64,000 nucleotides of DNA from an uncultured Collinsella sp. Lineage in GTDB: Bacteria; Actinomycetota; Coriobacteriia; Coriobacteriales; Coriobacteriaceae. Every line of letters begins with the position of its first letter. The stretch's first letter is position 1. The position numbers and the translations under genes are program-made. Below, one piece after another: positions 25,105 to 33,475 of this stretch. Below the pieces are notes generated by a model. It saw only the letters and a program-made list of their open reading frames with translations. It ran no database searches and had not been told where the DNA came from. Where the stretch lies: assembly GCA_905209455.1 (NCBI GenBank), contig CAJLTA010000008.1, positions 7,209-71,208 on the forward strand. Reading direction: 5' to 3'.

Positions 25105-26964
25105 TTACTGGGCAAACTGGCTGCGGTAGAGTTCGGCGTAGAAGCCGCCTGCCGCTAGCAGCTCGTCGTGCGTGCCGCGCTCGATAATCTGGCCGTCGCG
25201 CATGACCAGAATGCAGTCGGCGTTGCGAATCGTGCTCAGGCGATGCGCCACGACAAAGCTCGTACGGCCGGCCATGAGCTCGTCGAATGCCGCCTGCACC
25301 TGCAGCTCGGTACGCGTATCGATGCTCGACGTTGCCTCGTCCAGCAGCAGAATCGCCGGATCGGTGAGCATAACGCGCGCAATGCACAGCAGCTGTTTTT
25401 GACCCTGGCTAAACGTGCCGCCGTCCTCGCCGATGACCGTATCGTAGCCGCCTGGCAGCTGCACGATAAACTTGTGCGCATGCGCGCGCTTGGCAGCTTC
25501 GATAACCTGCTCGCGCGTGGCGTCGGGACAGCCGTAGGCGATGTTTTCCGCCACCGTGCCCTCGAACAGCCACGTATCCTGCAACACCATGCCAAAGGCA
25601 TGGCGCAGGCTTGCGCGCGTGTAGTCACGCGAAGACCTGCCATCAACCGTGATGTGGCCGGCATCGATATCGTAAAAGCGCAGCAGCAGGTTGATGAGCG
25701 TCGTCTTTCCGCAGCCCGTGGGGCCAACAAGGGCAAAGCGCATGCCGGGCTTGGCCTCGATGCAGATGTCCTGCAGCAGCTTGCGGTCGGACACGTAGCT
25801 AAAGTCCACATGCTCAAAGGCGACCTCGCCCTGCGGGGCAGCAAGTTCCACGGCATCCGCCGCATCGGGCTCCTGCTCGCGGGCATCGAGCAGCGCAAAC
25901 ATGCGGCGCGCCGAGGCATACGCCGTCTGGATCTGCGTAATGACGTTGGTGACCTCGTTGAACGGCTTGGTGTACTGGTTGGCATAGGACAGGAAGATCT
26001 GCACGCCGCCCACCGTAAGCGCCGCGGGCACGCCCGTGATCACGCCCACGCAGCCGATCACAGCGACCACGGCATAGATGATGTTATTGATAAAGCGCGT
26101 GCCGGGGTTGGAGAGCGAACCCATAAACTGTGCGCGCTCGCCCGCGGTGTAAAGCTCGGCATTGAGGGCATCGAAGCGCTGCTGGGCGTTGGGACCGTAG
26201 GCAAAGGCGTCGACAAGCTTTTGCTCGCCTACGTACTCCTCGATATGACCACCGAGCTGCCCTTGAATACGCTGCTGTGCCGTAAAGCTTTTGTTGGAGA
26301 GCTTGGCAATAGCACCGGCTGCAAAAATGGAAAGCGGCGTGACGAGCACCACCACGAGCGTCATGGTCAGGTTGATGGAAAGCATAAACGCGAGCGTGCC
26401 CACGATGGTAATAACACCGGTAAAGAGTTGCGTGAAGCCCTGCAGCAGGCCGTCACCCACCTGGTCGACATCGTTGACCACGCGGCTCATGAGGTCGCCG
26501 TGAGCATGGCTGTCGATAAAGCTGAGCGGCATGCGGCTGAGCTTGTCGCTCGCCTCCACGCGCATGTCGCGCACCGTTTCGTAGGACAGGCGGTTGACGC
26601 AGTAGCCCTGCAGCCACTGGAAGGCCGCGGCTCCCACCACGACGAGCGCGAGTTTGGTGACAAGCGGCAGCAGCGCGTCGAAGTCCACCTGCCCGACGGC
26701 AACGATCAGGTCGATGCCCTCGCCGATGAGAATGGGCGTGTAGAGCTGCAGAATCACGGAGATGGCGGCACTCACAAACGACGCAACAAACGAAATGCGA
26801 TGCGGACGAACGTAGCCCATCAGACGGCGAGTCACCGCACCCACGGGATAGCGCTCGGGGTCGCCGGGCTGGCGCGGACCGTCGCCCAGGTCGTTGAGGT
26901 TATCGTTACCGGACACGTTGGCCGTCATCGTGGCGACCGAACCGGAGGAAGTGTACGGATTCAT
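25105..26964 (-). CDS. ABC exporter, permease-ATPase half with complete Walker B (heterodimer partner 2)
   Basis: This 619-residue half-transporter has six membrane helices and a C-terminal nucleotide-binding domain: Walker A GPTGCGKTT, signature FSQGQ and Walker B ILLLDEATSS with the catalytic Glu. The preceding gene, whose TAA touches this ATG, encodes a partner with a degenerate Walker B, so the two should form one asymmetric exporter. The ribosome site AAAGGAGG overlaps the end of the upstream gene. Substrates of such heterodimers are drugs, peptides or lipids; nothing here identifies which. The stop codon lies inside a TTTGCCC...GGGGCAAATT hairpin that may end the operon. Confidence 0.9.
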   Translation of the reverse strand: MNPYTSSGSVATMTANVSGNDNLNDLGDGPRQPGDPERYPVGAVTRRLMGYVRPHRISFVASFVSAAISVILQLYTPILIGEGIDLIVAVGQVDFDALLPLVTKLALVVVGAAAFQWLQGYCVNRLSYETVRDMRVEASDKLSRMPLSFIDSHAHGDLMSRVVNDVDQVGDGLLQGFTQLFTGVITIVGTLAFMLSINLTMTLVVVLVTPLSIFAAGAIAKLSNKSFTAQQRIQGQLGGHIEEYVGEQKLVDAFAYGPNAQQRFDALNAELYTAGERAQFMGSLSNPGTRFINNIIYAVVAVIGCVGVITGVPAALTVGGVQIFLSYANQYTKPFNEVTNVITQIQTAYASARRMFALLDAREQEPDAADAVELAAPQGEVAFEHVDFSYVSDRKLLQDICIEAKPGMRFALVGPTGCGKTTLINLLLRFYDIDAGHITVDGRSSRDYTRASLRHAFGMVLQDTWLFEGTVAENIAYGCPDATREQVIEAAKRAHAHKFIVQLPGGYDTVIGEDGGTFSQGQKQLLCIARVMLTDPAILLLDEATSSIDTRTELQVQAAFDELMAGRTSFVVAHRLSTIRNADCILVMRDGQIIERGTHDELLAAGGFYAELYRSQFAQ

Positions 26965-28845
26965 TTAGCAGCCCTCCTTTGCGCAAATGGATGCCGGGGC
27001 AGTCGGGGCGGACGCGGGGCTTAGGGTGGACGCGGGCGCCGGAGTGGGCGCGGGCGCTGTGCTCCCCCGCTGGCCCTCAAGCTCCTCGCGGCGCAGCTGC
27101 GACTGGCAAATCTCGCGATAGAGCCGACAGGTCGCATAGAGCTCGTCATGTGTGCCCAGGCCGGCAACCGAGCCGTGGTCGAGCACGCAGATCACGTCGG
27201 CATCGCGCACGGTCGAAACGCGCTGGCTCACAATCACCGTGGTCAGCGGCAGCCCGCCCTTGGCGGCACCGCGCATGCTGCGCTCGCGAATGGCATGGCG
27301 AAGCGCCGCGTCGGTCTTAAAGTCGAGCGCCGACGCGGAGTCATCCATGATCAATATCTGAGGCGAACCAACCAAGGCACGCGCGATAGTCAGGCGCTGA
27401 CGCTGGCCACCGCTAAAGTTCTTGCCGCCCGCCTCGACCGGGGCGTCTAAGCCCTGCGGCTTGTTGCGCACGAACTCGCTGGCCTGCGCCATGTCGAGTG
27501 CCACCCAGAGCTCCTCGTCGGTCGCAGCTTCATCGCGCCAGGTCAGGTTGCTGCGGATGGAGCCGCTCACCAGCGATGCGCGCTGCGGAACGGTCGCGAC
27601 CACACGGCGCAGCTGGTCGAGCGGCCAGGTGCGCACGTCGACGCCCATCACGCTCACGCTGCCGGTGCTCGCATCGTACAGGCGCGGGATGAGCGAGACG
27701 AGCGTGGACTTGCCGCTACCCGTACCGCCGATAATGCCGAGCGTCTTGCCCAGCGGGAGTTCCAGCGTCACATCGTTGACAGCATTGGCCGCGCCAGCGC
27801 CAAACGAGAAGCTCGCATGGCTCAAGCTCAGCGCGGGAACTGAAGCGACATTGCCCGGCTTGGGCAGCGCGACCGGCTGGTTGCCCTCGTCAGCGATGCC
27901 CGGCACGCAATTGAGCACCTCGTTGATACGCGACGCGCTGGCGCTCGCCTTGGTAAAGACCACGACCAGGTTGGCGACGTACACGATGGAGGTCAGGGTC
28001 TGCGTCATGTAGTTCACAAACGCCATGACCTGGCCCTGCGTAAGCTCGCCCACGCTGACCTGGATGCCGCCCACCCACAGGATGGCGCACACGCCCAGGT
28101 TCATCACCAAAAACGTGACGGGGTTGAGAATCGACGAGAGCTTGCCCACCGCGATGGCAGTATTGGCCTGGTCGTCGGCGGCCTGCGCAAAGCGCTCGCG
28201 CTCGTGATCTTCGCGCACGAAGGCGCGAACCACGCGGGCGCCCGAAAGGCCCTCGCGGCAGATAAGCGCGATGCGGTCGAGCTTTGCCTGCAGCTGCTTG
28301 TAGTACGGAATGCAGCGCGCCATGACAACCCAGAACACCAGGCCAATGGCGGGCGTGCAGATCAAAAAGATGATGCCGAGCTTAAGGTCGATGGCAAGGG
28401 CCGCGCACATGGAGCCCACCGCTAGAAAGGGCCAGCGGATGAGCATGCGCACGCCCAGCGCCACAGCGAGCTGGACCTGGTTAACGTCGTTGGTAATGCG
28501 CGTGATGAGCGACGGCGTGCCAAAGCGGTCGAGCTCGGCATAGCTCAGCTTGTTGATGTGCTGGTAGAGTGCGCCGCGAATGTCAGTACCCATGCCCTGC
28601 GAGGTGAGCGCCGCCATCTTCTGGCAAACAAGCGTAAACGAGATGCCGATTACAGCCATGGCGGCGAGCACCATGCCGTAGCGGACGACGGCACTCACGT
28701 CGTGCGCACCGATACCTTTATCGATCATCTGGGCAATCACCAGCGGCGTCAGCAGGTCAAAGATCACTTCAATCAACTTGCACGCAGGGCCAATCACCAT
28801 ATACCGGCGAAACTTACCACCAAAACGCCTGAGCAGCTCAATCAT
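26965..28845 (-). CDS. ABC exporter, permease-ATPase half with degenerate Walker B (heterodimer partner 1)
   Basis: This 626-residue half-transporter has six membrane helices, Walker A GGTGSGKST, signature FSGGQRQR and a Walker B reading LIMDDSASALD. There Asp replaces the catalytic Glu, the usual sign of the non-hydrolysing site in a heterodimeric exporter. The C-terminal tail is rich in Ala, Pro and Ser. It is the first gene of a two-gene operon and is followed without a gap by its partner. The ATG at 28845 follows GGGAG at 9 nt. The same order (degenerate half first) occurs in the MarR-linked operon at 36.5-40.2 kb, so the two operons look like ancient duplicates. Confidence 0.9.
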   Translation of the reverse strand: MIELLRRFGGKFRRYMVIGPACKLIEVIFDLLTPLVIAQMIDKGIGAHDVSAVVRYGMVLAAMAVIGISFTLVCQKMAALTSQGMGTDIRGALYQHINKLSYAELDRFGTPSLITRITNDVNQVQLAVALGVRMLIRWPFLAVGSMCAALAIDLKLGIIFLICTPAIGLVFWVVMARCIPYYKQLQAKLDRIALICREGLSGARVVRAFVREDHERERFAQAADDQANTAIAVGKLSSILNPVTFLVMNLGVCAILWVGGIQVSVGELTQGQVMAFVNYMTQTLTSIVYVANLVVVFTKASASASRINEVLNCVPGIADEGNQPVALPKPGNVASVPALSLSHASFSFGAGAANAVNDVTLELPLGKTLGIIGGTGSGKSTLVSLIPRLYDASTGSVSVMGVDVRTWPLDQLRRVVATVPQRASLVSGSIRSNLTWRDEAATDEELWVALDMAQASEFVRNKPQGLDAPVEAGGKNFSGGQRQRLTIARALVGSPQILIMDDSASALDFKTDAALRHAIRERSMRGAAKGGLPLTTVIVSQRVSTVRDADVICVLDHGSVAGLGTHDELYATCRLYREICQSQLRREELEGQRGSTAPAPTPAPASTLSPASAPTAPASICAKEGC

Positions 28846-29042
28846 AAAAAGGCGCTCCCTATCATCATCTCAATTCAATCTGATTCATGATAGTACGGAG
28901 AACCCTGGAGATGCGTAAGCAACTCGTTACAGATGTAAGGGCAACGGTCACTAGCGCCCAAGGCACGTAGCAGCCGATGTTTTGGCAACGCCAGCGAGCG
29001 GCATAACGCCGGGGATTCAATTATCAGATAAATGTGACCCTT

Positions 29043-29182
29043 CAGGCGGTTTTGGTCGGCTACCCGCGGGTGCCGGCAGGGCGCTTGGTAGTCGAGCGAT
29101 CCCGCAGGCGAAGCCGAGGACCAGCGAGACACCAAGCGCCCTGCCGGCACTCGCGGGTAGCCGCGGCACCAAAAAACGCCTG
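29043..29182. repeat. Long hairpin (arms about 50 bp) next to ffs
   Basis: The left arm (29043-29089) and right arm (29131-29182) are nearly fully complementary, for example GTGCCGGCAGGGCGCTTGGT against ACCAAGCGCCCTGCCGGCAC. The right arm contains the T-run that follows the SRP RNA gene. There is no coding potential. Confidence 0.65.
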
Positions 29183-29294
29183 CGCACTCGATGGATTCGG
29201 ATGCCCGACAGAGGCTCCTTATGGCTGCTTCCTTCCGGACCTGACCAGATTCGGAACATGTCGTCATCCGAACCCATCGAACGCGCTAGGCGCT
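29180..29294 (-). ncRNA. ffs: Bacterial signal recognition particle RNA (small type)
   Basis: The conserved SRP apical loop reads GTCAGGTCCGGAAGGAAGC on the minus strand. The flanking stem pairs GATGGGTTCGGATG with CATCCGAATCCATC. The ends extend to GCGCG/TGCGC, and a run of six T (minus strand, 29176-29171) follows. SRP RNA binds Ffh and targets nascent membrane proteins. A clear promoter lies at 29329-29301. The 5' and 3' ends are estimates within a few bases. Confidence 0.9.
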
Positions 29295-29300
29295 CGATAT

Positions 29301-29329
29301 ATCTTACCCGCTCCCGCCCGATGGGGCAA
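29301..29329 (-). promoter_or_regulatory. Promoter of ffs
   Basis: TTGCCC (29329-29324), 17 bp, TAAGAT (29306-29301). The predicted start is near 29294, matching the beginning of the SRP stem. Confidence 0.7.
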
Positions 29330-29338
29330 GGTAGCTAA

Positions 29339-29407
29339 TTTGGGACGGGGCTTTTTGACTACTTGGGCAATCAGATCGACAGGTAGTCAAATAAGCCCCG
29401 TCCCAAA
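29339..29407. repeat. Palindromic repeat, GGGACGGGG type
   Basis: TTTGGGACGGGGCTTTTTGAC is mirrored by GTCAAATAAGCCCCGTCCCA, with a loop of about 20 bp. It lies directly upstream of the ffs promoter. The core GGGACGGGGCTTTTT recurs at 3696 and 42199. Confidence 0.7.
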
Positions 29408-29426
29408 AAGACTGGTCTGCTGCCGT

Positions 29427-29586
29427 GCCACAAAAGGGGCCTATCTACTACGTTTAGGCCGCAGGGGTCAACCATAGCCGGCTTTTTCGAAAATCGGCAA
29501 GCTTTCTACCTGCGGTTTTAATTTCACAAAATCCGGGATGGTCAAGGGCGCTCGGCTAAACGTAGTAGATGGCCGCATTTCATGGC
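29427..29586. repeat. 160 bp element with terminal inverted repeats, copy B
   Basis: This is an inverted copy of 8319-8478, with the same ends (CTATCTACTACGTTTA near both termini) and the same interior motif (TCTACCTGCGGTTTTA). Similarity extends through the whole element although many positions differ. No gene is seen inside. Confidence 0.7.
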
Positions 29587-29637
29587 GGACGGTCCGACCC
29601 AAGGCCCAAGGCGACCAGCCTCGGATAGCCATTCTCG

Positions 29638-29706
29638 AAGTTGCGGTGGAATAGTTCCTGTTTTTGCCGCCTGAGCCGCCAAACAGGAACTATTCCACCG
29701 CAACTT
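29638..29706. repeat. Palindromic repeat, GTTGCGGTGGAAT family, copy 2
   Basis: The arms AAGTTGCGGTGGAATAGTTC and their complement extend inward through CCTGTTT/AAACAGG to a 17 bp loop. It ends 16 bp before the stop codon of the tadA-glxK gene and probably ends that transcript. Confidence 0.75.
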
Positions 29707-29721
29707 ATAGGGAGTTGGGTT

Positions 29722-31503
29722 TTAGAGGCGGGCGAGGTCGTAGGCTTGGGCGGCTGCTTCACCGGCGCAGATGAGGTTGGTTGTGGCTTCCTGGGGGTCG
29801 AGCGCTTGGTCAAGAGGCATGGGCCTGCGGCAGACCGGCAGGACCAAGTCGATGCCCTGACCATACACCGCATCCAAATTATCCGCACGACCGCCCACGA
29901 CGGCGACTACCGGCTTGCCATAGCGATTGGCACGGCGGGCCACGCCCACCGGCGCCTTGCCGGCAGCGGATTGCTCGTCCATGTTGCCCTCGCCTGTAAT
30001 GACCAGGTCGACATCGCGCACGCGCTCGTCAAACCCAATCAGATCGAGCACCGTCTCCACGCCCGAACGCAACTCAGCACCGAGCGCCAGCAGCGCGGCG
30101 CCCAAGCCACCTGCCGCGCCCGCGCCAGGCACGCCGAGCACCGAGCCAAATGTCCGCACGCCCTCGGGCACGCGCAACAACCCCTGAGCCCGCACCCCGG
30201 TAATCGCCGCATCGAGCAGGCGGCCGTAGCCGACCATCCAACTGTCGTACCTGCCCAGCGCTTCGACATCGTCTGTCGGCAGGCCCTTTTGCCCGCCAAA
30301 CACTGCAAGTGCCCCACGACCCCCCACGAGCGGGTTCTCGACATCAGAGAGCACGACGATACGCGCGCTATTCAGCGCCCGAAGCGCCGGTGCCAAATCG
30401 ATACTCGCCACCTGCTCAAGCCCCGCGAGACCAGGGGCGACATCGCAGCCCTGATCATCGACCACACGCGCGCCCAGCGCCTGCAGCATGCCGGCGCCAC
30501 CGTCGTTGGTGGCACTGCCGCCCAGACCAATATAGATAGTCTTTGCCCCAGCACGAACCGCTCGAAGCATGAGCTCGCCCACGCCATAGGTCGTAGCGGC
30601 CAACGCCGCCGGCTCTGTGCAAGGCGAATACCCAATACCCGCCGCCTCGGCCATCTCGATTACAGCCGACTCGTACTCGCCGTCCACCAGCATCCGGGCA
30701 GACACACAGTCGCCCAGAGGGCCTGCGACTTCACATGCCACGACCTCACCGCCGCACGCGGCAACGGCATCGAGCGTTCCCTCGCCGCCATCCGCCAGCG
30801 GCAGCGCGCTTACCTGGGCATCGGGCCACACGCGGCGCACACCTTCGGCAACGGCCTCCTCCGCCTGCGCGCTCGAAACGCTGCCCTTAAAGGAGTCGAT
30901 CGCCAGCTGCACACGGCGGGGCCGGCGGCACGCGGCACCAAAATCGACCGCCCCAACGGCAGTATCTTCGACACCCGCAAGCGCCTCGGCGTGGGCGGTA
31001 TGCGCCTCAAGATCGGCCCCACAACCGCAGCCAGCACCATCGGTGCCACGCAGCCCACTAAAATAACCGCTCAGCACCGCGCGGCACTCGTCTGCCAGCA
31101 CGCCGGCGGTCACATTAAACCGATGATTCAGGCGCGAATCGGCATTGAGGTCGTATAGCGACCCCAGAGCGCCCGCTTTAGCATCAGCCGCGCCGTACAC
31201 GCAGCGCCCCACGCGCGCGTTAACCATAAGCCCCGCGCACATGCAGCAGGGCTCGAGCGTCACGTAGACCGTACAATCGGAAAGACGCCAGCGTCCAAGC
31301 GACTGAGCGGCGGCGCACAGGGCCGAAAACTCGGCATGCGCCGAAGGATCCTGGTCGAGCTCGCGGCGATTATGCGCCCGCGCGACAATCTCGCCGTCGC
31401 GCACCACTACGGCTCCGATGGGCACCTCGCCCACCGCAGCGGCGGCGCGCGCCTCGGCCAGCGCCTCACGCATGAACTTCTCATCGATTTCGGTGATCGT
31501 CAT
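29722..31503 (-). CDS. Fusion of tRNA adenosine deaminase (TadA) and glycerate kinase (GlxK family)
   Basis: One continuous 593-residue frame encodes two unrelated enzymes. Residues 1-155 are TadA: zinc ligands His56, Cys86 and Cys89 (HAE, EPCCMC) with catalytic Glu58. TadA converts A34 to inosine in tRNA-Arg. Residues 197-593 are a glycerate kinase of the GlxK/GarK family: LAIDSFKGSVSS at the start, IGLGGSATNDGGAGMLQALG in the middle and ITGEGNMDEQSAAGK near the end. They are joined by an Ala/Cys-rich linker of about 40 residues. Both halves have family length and intact motifs, so each could work. The ATG at 31503 follows GGGAAGG. tRNA-Ser is divergent next door. Confidence 0.88.
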   Translation of the reverse strand: MTITEIDEKFMREALAEARAAAAVGEVPIGAVVVRDGEIVARAHNRRELDQDPSAHAEFSALCAAAQSLGRWRLSDCTVYVTLEPCCMCAGLMVNARVGRCVYGAADAKAGALGSLYDLNADSRLNHRFNVTAGVLADECRAVLSGYFSGLRGTDGAGCGCGADLEAHTAHAEALAGVEDTAVGAVDFGAACRRPRRVQLAIDSFKGSVSSAQAEEAVAEGVRRVWPDAQVSALPLADGGEGTLDAVAACGGEVVACEVAGPLGDCVSARMLVDGEYESAVIEMAEAAGIGYSPCTEPAALAATTYGVGELMLRAVRAGAKTIYIGLGGSATNDGGAGMLQALGARVVDDQGCDVAPGLAGLEQVASIDLAPALRALNSARIVVLSDVENPLVGGRGALAVFGGQKGLPTDDVEALGRYDSWMVGYGRLLDAAITGVRAQGLLRVPEGVRTFGSVLGVPGAGAAGGLGAALLALGAELRSGVETVLDLIGFDERVRDVDLVITGEGNMDEQSAAGKAPVGVARRANRYGKPVVAVVGGRADNLDAVYGQGIDLVLPVCRRPMPLDQALDPQEATTNLICAGEAAAQAYDLARL

Positions 31504-31554
31504 CGTTCGCCTTCCCTGTTGCAAATCCAAAACGATGCTATCATTACGACTCAC

Positions 31555-31644
31555 GGAGAGATGGCAGAGCGGTTGAATGCGGCGGTCTTGAAAACCGTTG
31601 AGCGCGAGAGCGTTCCGGGGGTTCGAATCCCCCTCTCTCCGCCA
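31555..31644 (+). tRNA. tRNA-Ser (anticodon TGA)
   Basis: A 90 nt class II tRNA: acceptor GGAGAGA pairs with TCTCTCC, the anticodon loop is CTTGAAA (TGA at 31589-31591), it has a long variable arm, a T-loop GTTCGAATC and an encoded CCA end. It lies 3 bp before the stop codon of the convergent TetR gene. Confidence 0.96.
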
Positions 31645-31647
31645 CTC

Positions 31648-32244
31648 CTAGTGATGCACCGGTGTCATGGTCCGCTCAAACAGTGCATCGACCACATCGG
31701 CTATCTCAGGTCGACGCTCAAGATCGTGGCCCGATTCCCACCATATCGTGAAAAGTCGAATAATACCGCCGGCGACAAACTCAGACGTCGTCTCGAGTGA
31801 CACGGGGGCCAGGGCATCCTCGGCAAGCACGTTCATCACACGCTCGCGGATGGAGCGGGCAATGCGGTCGCAAATAACGTTGGTCAACATGCCCGACATG
31901 CTGCTTGCCAAAATGTTATCCATGAGCCGCTCGTGCGCCAGAATCAAATCCATGGCATCGTCCAAAATCGCGTGCCGAAGCGCGCGCACGTCCTCGGCAG
32001 ATACCGCGCCGGCCTCATCGGGCTGTTTTTGCGGCAAGCCCGACATGAGCTCATCGATATAAAAGGCAAAGTAATCGTTCTTGTCGCGAAAGTGCTTGTA
32101 GAACGTCGTGCGGCGAATCATGGCGCGGTCGCACAGCATGGCGACCGTCAGGTCCTCAAACCGATGCTCCTCGAGAAGCTCGGTAAAGGCATCGAACAGG
32201 GCGCGGTAGGTTTTCTTGATGCGAAGGTCCACTGGTATCGCCAT
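31648..32244 (-). CDS. TetR/AcrR-family regulator
   Basis: This 198-residue protein has an N-terminal helix-turn-helix (FEDLTVAMLCDRAMIRRTTF, then YKHFRDKNDYF) typical of TetR regulators related to the DhaS-like group, and a helical ligand-binding domain. It probably represses a nearby or distant gene in response to a small ligand. The start is uncertain: the ATG at 32244 has GAGG directly abutting it, and a GTG 15 nt downstream is an alternative. It is divergent from lemA, so lemA or itself could be the target. Confidence 0.8.
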   Translation of the reverse strand: MAIPVDLRIKKTYRALFDAFTELLEEHRFEDLTVAMLCDRAMIRRTTFYKHFRDKNDYFAFYIDELMSGLPQKQPDEAGAVSAEDVRALRHAILDDAMDLILAHERLMDNILASSMSGMLTNVICDRIARSIRERVMNVLAEDALAPVSLETTSEFVAGGIIRLFTIWWESGHDLERRPEIADVVDALFERTMTPVHH

Positions 32245-32352
32245 CCTCAGGACAAAGACAACACTCGTCAATCTGTCGCATATCTTACACCTGTACCTCG
32301 CGCGCTTTGCCCCGGTGCCAACCCCGCCGAAAACACAACGCTTACCGGAAAG

Positions 32353-32382
32353 TTCGGCACGGTAAAACGTTGCGGGTATACT
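32353..32382 (+). promoter_or_regulatory. Promoter of lemA
   Basis: TTCGGC (32353-32358), 18 bp, TATACT (32377-32382), about 60 bp before the ATG. Confidence 0.45.
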
Positions 32383-32443
32383 AGTAGCGTTATACCAACG
32401 GCAGCTGGCGCATGCCGCCGCGGCCATTCGAAACGGAGACATC

Positions 32444-32995
32444 ATGCTTCCCGTCATCATCGGCATCGTTGTTGTCATTGTGATTGCCTGCGCCATCGCC
32501 GGCATCTACAACAACATGGTCACCAAGCGTAACCGCATCGATAACGCCTGGCAGAACATCGATACGCAGCTGCAGCGCCGCAACGACCTGATCCCCAACC
32601 TGGTCGAAACCGTCAAAGGCTATGCCAAGCACGAGCAGGAGACGCTCTCCGCCGTGATCAGCGCGCGTAACACCGCCGTCAAGGCCACCACGCCCGAGGC
32701 CAAGATGGAAGCCGACAACGTGCTGACCGGCGCACTGCGCCAGCTCTTCGCTGTGGCCGAGGCCTATCCCGATCTTAAGGCAAACACCAACTTTACGCAG
32801 CTGCAGGCATCGCTCGAGGACACCGAGAACAAGATTAGCTATGCACGCCAGAGCTACAACGACTGCGTGCTCAGCTACAACAACGCCATTCAGACGTTCC
32901 CGGCTGTCATCTTTGCTGGCATCTTCCAGTTTAAGGAGCGCCAGGGCTTCGAGGCCGCCGAAGCAGCCCGTCAGGCCCCGACCGTCAAGTTCTAG
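32444..32995 (+). CDS. lemA: LemA family protein
   Basis: This 183-residue protein has an N-terminal membrane helix (VIIGIVVVIVIACAIAGIY) and the LemA core: NRIDNAWQNIDTQLQRRNDL, IPNLVETVKGYAKHE and a C-terminal FQFKERQGFEA. LemA proteins are membrane-anchored helical bundles of unclear function, often beside TPM or Htpx genes, which are absent here. Start ATG 32444 follows GGAG. A strong terminator follows. Confidence 0.93.
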   Translation: MLPVIIGIVVVIVIACAIAGIYNNMVTKRNRIDNAWQNIDTQLQRRNDLIPNLVETVKGYAKHEQETLSAVISARNTAVKATTPEAKMEADNVLTGALRQLFAVAEAYPDLKANTNFTQLQASLEDTENKISYARQSYNDCVLSYNNAIQTFPAVIFAGIFQFKERQGFEAAEAARQAPTVKF

Positions 32996-33031
32996 TAGTT
33001 TGGCAGCGCATCCTTAATCGGCCAAATGCAT

Positions 33032-33077
33032 AAACCGCCCCGTCGAATGCATACTTCGACGGGGCGGTTTCCTTTTT
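33032..33077 (+). terminator. Terminator of lemA
   Basis: AAACCGCCCCGTCGAA pairs perfectly with TTCGACGGGGCGGTTT over a 7 nt loop, followed by CCTTTTT. Confidence 0.9.
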
Positions 33078-33083
33078 CGCGAA

Positions 33084-33320
33084 GGTCCCCCCTCTAAGCG
33101 CCGTGCATTTTTAGGAGTATTCAACATAACCAAGAGCTTCGGGCGCCACGATAAATGCCAAAGACCGCGAATATCCCTGCAAATCAACCGCTGTCAGCCC
33201 ATAACCCCGCCCATCATCCGTAGAAAACATCGAGAAATCCCGATTTTTTGCCCGAGGTCGGTATGCAGGGGCCTTCGATTGCAGAATAATCGCAAAAATG
33301 CACGTCGCCACCACCCCCAC
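33084..33320. repeat. About 237 bp element with terminal inverted repeats, copy 2
   Basis: The left end GGTCCCCCCTCT... CGCCGTGCATTTT... GAGTATTC and the inverted right end GTGGGGGT... CGACGTGCATTTT... GATTATTC match the ends of 10723-10928. The interiors differ. Like copy 1 it lies between convergent genes (lemA and ilvE) and next to a long hairpin. Confidence 0.65.
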
Positions 33321-33343
33321 ATGGCGCGAAGCAAAGCAAAAGC

Positions 33344-33450
33344 GCGGCCTTCCTTTCCGGCGCACTCCGCGGGACGAAAGAACCTCCGCCGCACGAAGTG
33401 CGCAGCGGAGGTTCTTTCATGTCCGAGGACGCGCCGGAAAGGAAGGCCGC
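33344..33450. repeat. Long hairpin after ilvE
   Basis: GCGGCCTTCCTTTCCGGCGC at the left is the exact complement of the right end. An inner stem GAAAGAACCTCCGC...GCGGAGGTTCTTTC closes on a short GCACGAAGTGC hairpin. On the minus strand it is followed by GCTTTTGC, so it may end ilvE transcripts. Confidence 0.7.
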
Positions 33451-33475
33451 CCTCGGGCCGGACAGCTAAGACAGC

